Source: Trogon surrucura (taxonomy: Eukaryota; Chordata; Aves; Trogoniformes; Trogonidae). Taken from it: a stretch of DNA of 64,000 nucleotides. Where the stretch lies: NCBI GenBank assembly GCA_020746105.1, contig CM036619.1, positions 68,995,635 to 69,059,634 of the forward strand, written 5' to 3'. The position numbers and the translations under genes are program-made. Within the stretch, counting starts at the first letter, position 1. Every line of letters begins with the position of its first letter. Shown here in pieces: positions 51,794 through 61,925 of the stretch. The notes under the pieces are model-generated. The model searched no databases. It was not told where the DNA came from and saw only the letters and a program-made list of their open reading frames with translations.

Positions 51794-53371
51794 GAAGGAA
51801 AGTTTGCAGTAAAGGTTTTTCTTTCAGATTGGTCATCTGTAAACTCTATTTCAAAGTTATACTGACACATTCTACACTTCAGTTGGTTTGAAGATGGTAT
51901 AGAGACAATATGGTGTGTGATCTCTCTGTGAAAGCTGTAAATCAGCACACAAATAAAAAAGCTACTTCTGGCCTTTTCTGAAATCGTTTATCATAATAGT
52001 TACCTCAGGACACTCAAGTGCTAGAGTGTCAAATGTGTTGACATGGTGAGTTGTGAGGTTTGATGAATCTGGGAAACAGTAGGTTGTTACATCATTTCAT
52101 GGTATCACTTATGTCAAATGGCCACTAGGAAGTAACATAACAGTTTAGGGTTCCTCTGAATCTGAATATCATATTGTGGCAATCAATACCTACCTTTTGG
52201 TCAGAAGTCTGATCTAATATTTCATTAGGCTGCATGATAGTTTTTCCTCTATTCTCTTCAGCACAGCAAATCAGTACTTCACACCAGATATCTAGTTCAT
52301 AGCTATTTTGTCATATGATATATGGAAGAGTGAATCATATACCAAGTTCAGTATTTTTAAGCATATCGCTGTCAGGGCTTCACTTTTCTTCTGATATTTT
52401 AGACACGTTAGACAAACAGCTTTAAAAATCTGTTGATGTAATAATTTCAGTCTTCTGGTGAAGTGTTTAATGAAGAAAAAACACTCAAAGCTATCTTTCG
52501 TGTTATATATATTGTTCTAGGAATATAACTTTTGTCATATAAGAGCAGAAGGGATCTCAGTAGCTCTGTGATAATTCAGATCCTCACCCTTTTGAGTCCT
52601 TGTTTTCTCACACTGTCACCAAGTTTTCTATGGCTGTTTTGAATTTTTGTCTTCCACAGCAGGATCTCCATTTTTGTGTACCTAATATGCAAATAAGCAC
52701 CTTTTTATGCTTATTCTTCTCTCAGTGCTGTTTTCCCTGGGAAACAAACATAATATCCTCCTAGAATGGTTGCGATTATTGGTAAAAACAATTCCTAGTG
52801 AATCTGAGCCTCCAATTATCACAGGTATAGTTAACAAAGAGCCAAGTATCTTGGGTGACTAGTTTCAAAGATTATTTTTCTTCCTCTTTAGGAGCTAGCT
52901 GGCACAAATCCAAGACGGGCATGTGAGTCCATGAAGAGATGATTGTAGGAACTCCAAATCAGTGCAATTAGAATATAGTTTGCAGCCAGGACACTAAATA
53001 CAGCAAAATTTTCCATGAATCTTCACAGATATTGATGAAATGAATGTAATTGCAGAGAAATCACTTAGATTATGTTCTACTGTTGTTTGAGACACTGTTC
53101 TCTGCTCCTCCTTCCCCTTCAAGAAAAGTATGCCTGTTCTTCTGTATAGATATTTGGACAATATTATGTTTCAATCTAGTTGAACTGATGATTGTGTATG
53201 CTTCTCATGGCCTCCAGCAATCTTTCCAAGCATAGCAATGTCATCTGGGCAATTCTGGAGTTTAGGCTGCCTGCAGAGAATCATAGAGATCAGTCTTCAA
53301 AAGCACTAGTTGTAAAATATATCCATATGCAGCATTTTTAACAATTCTTGGACTACCCATTCTAGAAAATC
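51794..53371. other. Single-copy DNA, no gene seen
   Basis: No recognisable gene or repeat between the hairpin and the T17 tract. Confidence 0.5.
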
Positions 53372-53388
53372 TTTTTTTTTTTTTTTTT
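53372..53388. repeat. T17 homopolymer
   Basis: Seventeen consecutive T. No retroposed sequence is recognisable beside it on the minus strand. Confidence 0.9.
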
Positions 53389-55631
53389 CCCTCACACAAA
53401 CCTGCATAGACATCCATGGTCTTTAGACAGACTTAGTTATAGGCATGCATTTGATATTGCTCTACAGGATAGATATAGTAAATAAAGATACACTATCCCA
53501 TACTACTTCAATAGCCTGATTTGGTCTGCACATGTAGGATTTGGGGAGATTGCTCGGGGCTTTTTTTTTCAGCAGTGTAAGAAAAAAACAGTAACAGTGC
53601 ACTTCTACAGAGCACCTATGACATCAACCATTTATGTCCAAAACAAAACCCACTCTCCTGGAGACATCACATATTTTACATTGGGATCTATAATAATGCC
53701 AGAAGATAAGGTTTATTCTTTCCCCAAAGTCTGCATTTCTAATAATTTTCAGGTTTTGTGTAGTACAGTTTTCCTTGCTTGTTAAGAGTTTCTCGACCTT
53801 ATAGCTTTACAAATGTAGAATTGTTGCCAGTCTCCTCAGCCTCTCCTCTAAAGCCCCAACTTTTCTAATTCCAGCCAAGCCGCAACAGTTACAGTAGCTC
53901 CAATTCCAGCAATAAGTGCTCCCTAATGCATGGTGTTATCATAATCATGTCATATGCCACACTCTATGACCATTTTAGCTTCCAAAGTTGCATGGGAGAG
54001 TCAGCTTCCTTACAACAGTTTTTCAAACCGGGTCTGTGTTGACAAAACTTAGAGCATTCAGCTAAGGCAAGTCCTTTAGTCAAGGGAAGAAAAAAATGAA
54101 CATGAATGAAACAATATTTAACACCTGCAAAGAGTGAGCAGAGAGTACACGCTGGTTTCTGCTCCAAGACAATGTAAAAGCAGCAACAGTCATTCCTCAA
54201 AAAGCTGTGTTGCAAATTACAGGTTCCTCGTTTTCCAACAATGATCCAAGTACTCTGAGAGATTGTAGGCATGCCTTGGAGGTACAGAAACAGCACATAC
54301 TGATGTGGGGGACAGACGGATTTCTTTTTTATCACCAATTTGTCCTTCCCATTGGAAATGTGCATCAACTTTTGGTAATTTAAAGGACTGCACAGGAGAA
54401 GGATTGCAACAGCCCAGCATGGCCCCAGGGGCCGCTTTTTCCCTTCACCTCAGAACAAATAAGCAGTGCCCTCTACTGACCAGCACCAATAGTACAGCAC
54501 ACACCTCTCACTTGGGATTAGTTTACGGAAGTGAAATCATGATCCAGGGTGAGGGCATAGACCTTATTTTCCTTTGCACCCTAGTTACCCTACTTTTTTC
54601 CAGGGAGTCAGATTTTCCCGTACATCAGCACTGTTCTTTTGCCAGGTTTCACCCATGTTATCACACCATCTCAAAAACTGTAGTTTTGATGTCACATCCT
54701 CATTTGAGTCTAATGCGAAATATATTCTGGAAGGTTTTCTAACTTTTAAGCGATTCCATGTTTTGTTTTTTTTTCTAAACAAGGTAATAGTTTTTAAGCA
54801 CCTATAGCATCATCCCAAACCAAGGAATCACTATCCTTCTCTCTTCGCACCAAATACACGTTAGTTTAAAAAGCTTCCTCTTGCTAGGGTAGTAGAAGCA
54901 GCTAGGAACATGGCTCTCAGCCACCTTGTAACCGTAACCTTATTTCCTCTGACTTCCTATTCTCAGCAGTTCTGACAATCATAATACATAGTTAATGATT
55001 TTTGTTTTGTATTGATTAGACTGACATACACAAAGCAATTCTGCATTTAGCTCCGTTTCAAACTTCACTTACCAAGTGGCCAAGAGAATGTCTATACAAG
55101 CATCTCAGCTTCCCCAGGTCTGTGTTCAGTGTGGAGGTCTGAGATATGTGCTTTTGAGATGGTTGGCAGGTCCCATATGACAATGACATTAATCTGTGTA
55201 TGGTCGATATCAAATAAGACACGTCTTTTCAGTAAGCTTGTAAGCTTTTATTTTATATCTGTATTCAGTCCAAGGTCTCCTTTTTCCTTTTGATGGCTGA
55301 CTCTGCAGTGTTAGTTATGTACTTGGCATGGAACTTATAGTCTATAGTTTTTATTCCTTAATTTTACAATCGTTTTGTCAACATCTTCATTAAAGATATT
55401 AATGAACAACTGAGTTTTATGTTTATTACCATAGTATCTCACAAATAAGACTCCTTAATCTTCACTTAGCTAATACTTAATACTTTTTTATCCATTTCAG
55501 TGGACAGCTTTACATGCTTATGTGCTGGTTTGGTGTAAAAACTGTCACTAATTAATCATGTATTTATACTGTTTCATGCTCCATCGAAGCTTCAATCATC
55601 TTCCTGGTTTGGTAGCAATACCATTATGGAG
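53389..55631. other. Single-copy DNA, no gene seen
   Basis: No credible exon. Overlapping open frames at 53,964-54,742 (134 and 145 codons on opposite strands) have no motif and mirror each other. One reverse CTCF-like core lies at 54,467-54,479. TGTGCTGGTTTGG at about 55,521 resembles an avian LTR start, but no LTR follows. Confidence 0.45.
54467..54479 (-). promoter_or_regulatory. CTCF-like core motif, reverse
   Basis: TGCCCTCTACTGA is the reverse complement of TCAGTAGAGGGCA, which fits the CTCF core CCASYAGRKGGCR at all but the first base. It is a better match than the one at 27,430 and points toward it. A single motif is weak evidence of binding. Confidence 0.3.
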
Positions 55632-55811
55632 GGCTGGTTTAGCTCACTCGGTTGAGCGTGGTGCTGAAACACCAAAGGTTGCGGGTTCGATTCCCATTTG
55701 GTCCTCATGTGTTGCCTGATGTAGCTGAGAGGCATCCCTGCCCGTGACAGGGAGGTTGGATTAGGTGATCTCTAAAGTCCCTTCCAGCCTAGACCATTCT
55801 ATGATTCTATG
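55632..55811 (+). mobile_element. tRNA-Ile-derived SINE with CR1 tail (TguSINE1-like)
   Basis: The head GGCTGGTTTAGCTCACTCGG…GCGGGTTCGATTCCC reads as a tRNA-Ile gene copy. The RNA polymerase III box A (TAGCTCACTCGG, 55,640-55,651) and box B (GGTTCGATTCC, 55,684-55,694) are both present. After a short linker the tail GGTTGGATTAGGTGATCTC…CCTTCCAGCC…ATTCTATGATTCTATGG (to about 55,811) is the CR1 3' end. Such a tail lets CR1 reverse transcriptase copy the SINE. This architecture matches, from memory, TguSINE1 described in zebra finch. The copy looks intact but modestly diverged. It is not a functional tRNA gene: the acceptor ends no longer pair well and CR1 sequence follows. Confidence 0.88.
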
Positions 55812-57343
55812 GTAGTCTCTCTGCTCCTCCTGGCATGAAGTTCCCCACATATGTTGTTGCTGTTAGGTGAAGAATTTTGCTTGTCTACATTCAGACTAGC
55901 TGTTTTACTCCCCCCAAAAGTGCCCCCAAACTACAGACATTTTCCTGTGCCCCAGCTTGAAGACCAGAGTATCAGTACCTTCTACATCATTCACATTTTC
56001 CAGCAAAATATCTCATCTGCCATCTGAATCCTTGAGATAGTGGGAACAGTATCTACCTGAGGATTGGAAGAATGAAACTACATGTCATGGTTCCTTCAAA
56101 GTCATTGTTGAAAACCTGCTGACACCTTTGATAGAGCAAAATATTTAGCATCAGTTCTGAATGTTTTCTGGTCAATAGTATAAGCAAGTGAGCATTTCCC
56201 TGTTATTTACCTCTTGCTCTTGTCAAACTGTAAGTGAAGGCCTTCTCTTTTTTCCTGAAGCGTCTCTCATTGTTGCAGAGGACCCTCTCCAGACCCAGTC
56301 TTGAGGCTCAAGTTCTTCAAGAGTGATTCAACAAGCCATTTTATTTTGATTTAGGATCTCTAAAGGCATAACGTGCCTTAATTTGTTAAATGAGCCCAAT
56401 TAATCTTGTAATGAATTTTCTTAATGCCAAAAAAGAGACAGAACATGCATAAAGCAAGACTTACAGTTAGAATTTTAGATGCAAATTTGCAAACAAAACC
56501 TAAACAAAGCACACCAGAAAATCCCAGCTTGCATTGTACAAGGCTCTTTTGCCTATAGCTCAGCATATGTCACCTAAAATTCTTCCTGTACGTTCTACTT
56601 TCAAAAACTGGGGCATCCAGCATTCACAATCATCCTTCCTGCCATAGAGCATTGATGGTCTCCTTCTGTTGTGTGATATGGTGTCTAGAACTAGAAATAG
56701 ATCTGGATGCAATATTTTAAAGAGTGAGATGACTAGGTTTACACTGTGGTTTCTTATGTGTTCTGTTTCTGATAATCCTTACATCTTAGGCATTTATTTG
56801 TTAGATGAACTGAACATTAAACTGATGTTTTTATAAGAACTATCCATGATAACTGAGACTTCTTTCTTCAGTGGTAGAAATTTCAGTTCCCTCACTCTGT
56901 GTCTACAGTAAGGTTTATGTTTCCTCATATAATTTACTGCTAATTTATCAGTATTTTTCTATCATTTTACCACTGTCATTCAGTATCACAAAATCTGCTG
57001 ACACTTTGTCACATTTGTTACCCCTTTTACTAGACTTATAGTTCCCTACATCACCGTTTGAGGCTCTTTCAAATCCTCTGACACTAAGGCTGATAGATTT
57101 TGTGTGAGCTTCTTCTCATCTAATGGTCAGGTTTTAGGGAACCATTTGCTCAAAAGATAGTGCTGTATTCATCTTCTGCTGACAGGCACTCTGAAAAAAA
57201 TTCCTTACAGCCAATGATGCTAGTCTCAGAATCTGGGCATACCTTGATGGCACTAGCAATTTTTTCAACTGCAAGAAACTGTTCCGTGATTTTTACCACA
57301 GAACAATCTCAGTTACCTGTCCTTTGTCAGCTGACATTCTTCC
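55812..57343. other. Single-copy DNA, no gene seen
   Basis: No recognisable gene or repeat between the SINE and the LTR. Confidence 0.45.
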
Positions 57344-58148
57344 TGTCCTGGTTTGAGCTAAAATAGAACCAATTCTGCTCAGTGAGTTTACTTTCCAGCT
57401 CAGTCTCTTTTAAGAGGCTGCACTTTCTGAAGTCAGCAGCATGTTTCTGCAGACAGTATCTGCTACTGGCAGTGATAACACCTGATGTTTACAGCGACTG
57501 CCTGGGACTGGTGTGCAGAAAGTCTCTTGCTTATACTTATCTCTATAGTGACCCAGGCCACTGCTGGCTCTTGTGTGCCACGCTGGGGGTGCCGGGAAGT
57601 AAGAGTGGTCGCAAGGAAGTAAAAGGTTGCACCATGGTGAGTTACGGATGGGACAGGTGACCCAGATCTGACCAACAAAAGTATTCCTTTCCATATATGT
57701 CATATTCAACATAAAGCTGAGGGATCACAGGGATTAACCTCTCTTCTTCCATGACTGGCATTCGAGGATGACTCCCTCCCTTCTCCTGTCTTTGAACCCA
57801 ATCTGCAGTTCCCAAATCCAGCTCCTGTACCTCGTTCCCCTCTCTTACTGAGCCTGGGGCTTCCCCGGGGCTGCATACTCTGCAGCATCAGTGGGGATTG
57901 CTATTGCGGGGTAGCTGGGTTCAGTATCAGTCTTGTATATATTTTATATATTTGTATGTATTTGAATACATTTCAATATTTTCATCATTTCCTTATCAGT
58001 ACTATTATATTTTGTTAAAGCTGGTTTAGTTTTATTTTCCAATACATAAGTCTCTTGGCTCATTCCATTTCCTTTCCCATTTGGGGAGGAAGAAGGGTCA
58101 GAGAGTATCTGTCAACGTTCAGTGGCCGCCCAGCCTTAACCCTTGACA
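57344..58148 (+). mobile_element. Old ERVL-type LTR, plus strand (fossil)
   Basis: The 805-bp stretch starts TGTCCTGGTTTGAGCTAAAATAG, the standard start of avian ERVL-type LTRs. It keeps their internal landmarks: CAGTGATAACACCTGATGTTT, GGACAGGTGACCCAGATCTGACCAA and a TATATA/TTTATT-rich part before CTCATTCCATTTCC. It ends CAGCCTTAACCCTTGACA. Compared with the element at 47,992-49,066 it is more decayed and therefore older. A matching second LTR is not found in the window, so it is either a solo LTR or the left end of a fragmented provirus. Confidence 0.72.
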
Positions 58149-58269
58149 CTTTGTTTTGTTTCTAATTATGTTTGAGAAATTTACACAAAGACAATCCAGT
58201 CTCTGGATCCCACACTGCAAAACTACTCTTCCACATCAGACCCGATGCATGTTCTTTAGTATTTTTCCT

Positions 58270-58790
58270 ATGCTTACCTTTTTATGAATGTCCTTCTGCA
58301 CCAGGTGCGGATGCCCGGGCTCTGGCAGGGGGAGCTGCAGGGGCAGTCTCTGTGAGGAGAGGCCAAGGGCTGCTCCAAATGGGACAAAGCTGGTTCCAAG
58401 TGGTTCTAGCCAGCTCCAGTCGCCTCACCACAGGGCAGGGCTGAGCCCTGCAACCCAAGTGGTTGTGACTTTGGGAAAGTGTGTGTAGAAAAGGACAAAA
58501 TATGGGGGACAGGCAGAGCGAGGGAAGAGTGGGAAGCAGCGGAGAGAAAGCTAAGGTCAGAGGAGGAGGAAGAGGAGGAGGCGATGCTCACTGGCACCGA
58601 ACTATTCATAGCAGACTATGGAGGACCTGCAATGGAGCAGGTGGATGTTCTTGACAGGAGATGTGGCTTGAGGACAGCACATGCTGGAGCTGAGGAAAAG
58701 CATCAAGAAGAAAAAGTGGCTGAAAGAAAACATTATATACTGACTACAGTGAAACTGTCCAAAGCAAACCAAAACGGAAATCTAGACTTG
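58270..58790 (+). mobile_element. GC-rich ERV-like leader fragment next to the LTR (fossil)
   Basis: This GC-rich stretch (CTGGCAGGGGGAGCTGCAGG…, GGACCTGCAATGGAGCAGGTGG…, GCACATGCTGGAGCTGAGG) resembles, from memory, a repetitive avian ERV-associated segment with recurring 'GACCTGCTGGAGCAGG' and 'CCATGCTGGAGCAG' phrases. Lying about 120 bases 3' of the LTR on the same strand, it could be the leader of the same element. The Glu-rich open frame that crosses it (58,479-59,081) comes from a GAGGAG run and is not treated as a gene. Confidence 0.38.
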
Positions 58791-60885
58791 ATTGGATTTT
58801 ACTGGTATCTTGTGTTTGTTCGCTGTTGGGTATATTTTCTGAAGTCTCAGTCCTGCAGTTCACTTCTTGCTTTTAGAAAGCTCCACAGGAAAATAAAATA
58901 TTTTTTATGGCTAGGCAGTGTTAAAGGTTTTTGGCTTTTCCTAACGATGCATTCAGTGGATTGGCACAGTTCAGCAGAAGAAGGTGTTTCAAACCTGCAT
59001 AGCTATGAGTTGCCCATCTGGAACGTTAGCTCATGGATCTCACAACTGCTGTGGGTTAGGCAACTACTCCCATCTAGTTAGCAACAGTGAGAGTTACTGT
59101 GATGGAAAAAGAAGAGTAGCAACAGAGCAACATGACTTGTTGCAAGAAGTGAGGTTTGTATACCTGGCCCTGTAACAGCCATTAAGGAACTGGAAAATGG
59201 GTAGAGAAGCTGCTTGGGAGTAGCTAAATAATTAAGGAATATAACAACAGAGGCATCAAGACAAAAGGGTAAACTGCCTGGAAAGTTGAAAATTGTTCTT
59301 AAGATGCTGAGCAACAGCAGAAAACTCATTCAGGAGGAAAACCACAAGTTTTACAAAGACGGCTGTGAAGAAATGAGGCATGGATAACACATTCAAATAA
59401 TTGCAACTGGATTTCTGAAGAGTGCATCTTCTTTTTAACACTTGGAAAGGAGCATAACACTAGAATAGAAAAATTCCGTAAAAGAAGTTGTTTCTAATAA
59501 CCAGGTACAATTTTCAAGTAATAGCAGACTAACACAAGTTCTGAAAGGTGTTGTGGGTTGTTTTGTTTCCAAGTGTATTTTTAAATACACTAGTTATTAA
59601 ACTGAAGATTTAGATAGCTTATAGCTAAGTATCTTGAGACTTATTATCTTAAGCCACACAGTAAACATTACAAACTATTTTCATTTAAACTAGCCATTGC
59701 CGCCTTCATGATTCTATAACCGAGTAAGAGCTCTAGTTCTCTAAACTAGAAATATGCATTCCATTGCAATTTTTATCACTCTGGAGGTCTTCATTTCTAT
59801 AAATTCAGTTGAATACTTCTGCTCTATATAGCACTAGGCTACTTGCTTCATCCTGATAGAGTTTCAAAGTGATGTGATTATAATATTATATAATGTAAAT
59901 ATTAAAGAGTGATGCCAGAAATCCTTGTAGGAACAGGTAACACTGAAAGAGGTGATGTGATTACAACACTATCAAACTTTAAGAACATCTTTTTTCTTGT
60001 AGCCACCATTTTCAGACTTTAGGGTTTTTTAATTAAAAAAAAAGAGCTCAACAATGCTTTTTTTAAAAAATCTTAAGTACAGTTTAAAAAGTGAATTAAG
60101 GAAAATGCAAGATAATAATGCTTTATAAATATGATTGAAAAAACCCTTATTTTTTTTTTTCATGTAATAATACTTCTACTAAATCCACTTATTTATAACA
60201 TGAGTATTCTGAAATCATGTTAATGATATACCAAATTAACATAGACAGTTGGAATATATTTTACTAAACAAGATTTTTCACTTGTTTCCCATTTGAAGTG
60301 CCAAAATTTGTCAGCATCATTTCATGCATCTGGAAAGCTGTTCTTTCAACTGTACATATATGTACAATATACTATGGTACTGAAAGCAAGCATTAAAACT
60401 GACTTCTTCTTCTGAACAAACTAGAGAGGTTTCTGAGGTGTACATTTCATCAAATAAGAAAATCAACCAGCCTGAATAATGTAAATGTTGCCTAGAAGCA
60501 CATGCTCACAGAAGGAAGCTAATATAATGAAGCTCCTCATACTGAAAGATGTTTATAACAGTTCTGTAAATTAACCATCTTTTTCGTGTTTCATTTTTGG
60601 TACATTCACATTATTTTTTGTTTTCCTTCATATATATGCTTCAACATTTTATGCTCTTCAAACACTGATATATGAGAAAAGATTAAAATTTTTTAAGATT
60701 CAGCCATTAACCATACAGTAAGGTTTCACGGGTTCTTGTCCTCGAAATGAAATGTTAGCTGTCTCTTGTCAGTTAGTCTTTGATGTTTTACACACATACG
60801 CAGAATAATAAAGATGTATTGATTGACTTCTGTTGAGGTTAACCTTAAGATTTGTTACACTGAGCAGTGAGCACTGACTTAGTCA
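58791..60885. other. AT-rich DNA, no gene seen
   Basis: No recognisable gene or repeat. A perfect 16-bp palindrome TGTACATATATGTACA lies near 60,351-60,366. Confidence 0.45.
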
Positions 60886-60978
60886 AGATAACGATATATA
60901 TATATTATATATATATAAGATATATAAGATATATATAAGATATATATAAGATATAAGATATATAAGATAACGATATAT
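60886..60978. repeat. TA/GATATATAA microsatellite
   Basis: Imperfect copies of GATATATAA-type units. The phrase AGATAACGATATATATA occurs at both ends (from 60,886 and from 60,965), about 79 bases apart, framing the tract. The second copy runs straight into CR1 sequence. Confidence 0.88.
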
Positions 60979-61829
60979 ATATTCATCAATGATCTGGATG
61001 AGGGATTAGAGAATGTTGTCAGCAAGTTTGCTGATGATACGAAACTGGGGGGAGTGGTTGACACACCAGAAGGCTGTGCAGCCATTCAGAGAGACCTGGA
61101 CAGGCTGGAGGGCTGGGCGGGGAGAAATCTGATGAAGTTTAATAAGGGCAAGTGTAGAGTTTTGCACTTGGGAAAAAATAACCCCATGTGCCAATATAGG
61201 TTGGGGACTGCCCTGCTGGAGAGCAGTGCAGGGGAAAGGGACCTGGGGTTCTAGTGGACAGCAGGATGACCATGAGCCAGCAGTGTGCCCTCGTGGCCAA
61301 GAAGGCCAATGGCATCCTGGGGTGTATTAGAAGGGGAGTAGCAAGTAGGTCAAGAGAGGTCCTCCTGCCCCTCTACTCTGCCCTGGTGAGGCCGCATCTG
61401 GAATATTGTGTCCAGTTCTGGGCCCCTCAGTTCAAGAAGGACAGGGAGCTGCTTGAGAGAGTCCAGCGTAGAGCCACAAAGATGGTGAAGGGAGTGCAGC
61501 ATCTCCCTTATGAGGAAAGGCTGAAGGAGCTGGATCTCTTTAGCTTGGAGAAGAGGAGGCTGAGGGGTGACCTCATCAATGTTTATAAATATGTCAAGGG
61601 GGAATGTCAGGAGGATGGAGCCAGGCTCTTTTCAGCGGCGTCCACTGACAGGACAAGGGGCAATGGGTGGAAGCTGGAACACAGGAGGTTCCAGAAAAAT
61701 ATGAGGAAAAACTTTTTCACTGTGAGGGTGACTGAGCACTGGAACAGGCTGCCTAGGGAGGTTGTGGAATCTCCATCTCTTGAGACATTCAAAACCCGCC
61801 TGGACGCGTTCCTGTGCGCTCTAGTGTAG
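60979..61829 (+). pseudogene. CR1 ORF2 C-terminal remnant, plus strand
   Basis: The coding part keeps the catalytic FADD (61,027-61,038), [20 protein letters not shown], then [49 protein letters not shown]-type sequence and an intact C-terminus ending [13 protein letters not shown] with stop at 61,827-61,829. One shift lies at about 61,245-61,255, where the related copy has one more G (GGGGGTTC against GGGGTTC). It is otherwise open for 191 codons after that point. The endonuclease and most of the RT are absent by 5' truncation. Confidence 0.93.
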
Positions 61830-61925
61830 GTGATCCTGCTCTGGCAGGGGGGGTTGGACTAGATGATCTTTGAGGTCCCTTCCAACCTTTAACATTCTGT
61901 GATTCTGTGATTCTGTGATTCTGTA
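60979..61925 (+). mobile_element. Young CR1 LINE 3' half, plus strand
   Basis: The element starts abruptly at the codons for IFINDLDEG, inside the RT domain, where TA-rich CR1 sequence meets a TA microsatellite. It runs to a complete 3' UTR: GGACTAGATGATCTTTGAGGTCCCTTCCAACC followed by ATTCTGTG repeated three to four times (61,890-61,925). The repeat count and near-identity with the minus-strand copy at 41,981-43,160 mark it as a recent insertion of the same subfamily. Confidence 0.95.

Noticed and set aside
52538-52600. Possible minus-strand CR1 tail (AGAAGGGATCTCAGTAGC)
   Set aside because: Only about a dozen bases fit and the flanks do not follow the CR1 end.
53964-54742. 134- and 145-codon open frames on opposite strands
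   Set aside because: They overlap heavily in antisense, so at most one could be real, and neither carries a motif.
55632-55705. Functional tRNA-Ile gene
   Set aside because: The tRNA-like head is fused to a CR1 3' tail and lacks a good acceptor stem, so it is a SINE.
58479-59081. 200-codon open frame with a Glu-rich segment
   Set aside because: The acidic run comes from GAGGAG-type repeats in an ERV-like GC-rich stretch, and the rest has no family resemblance.
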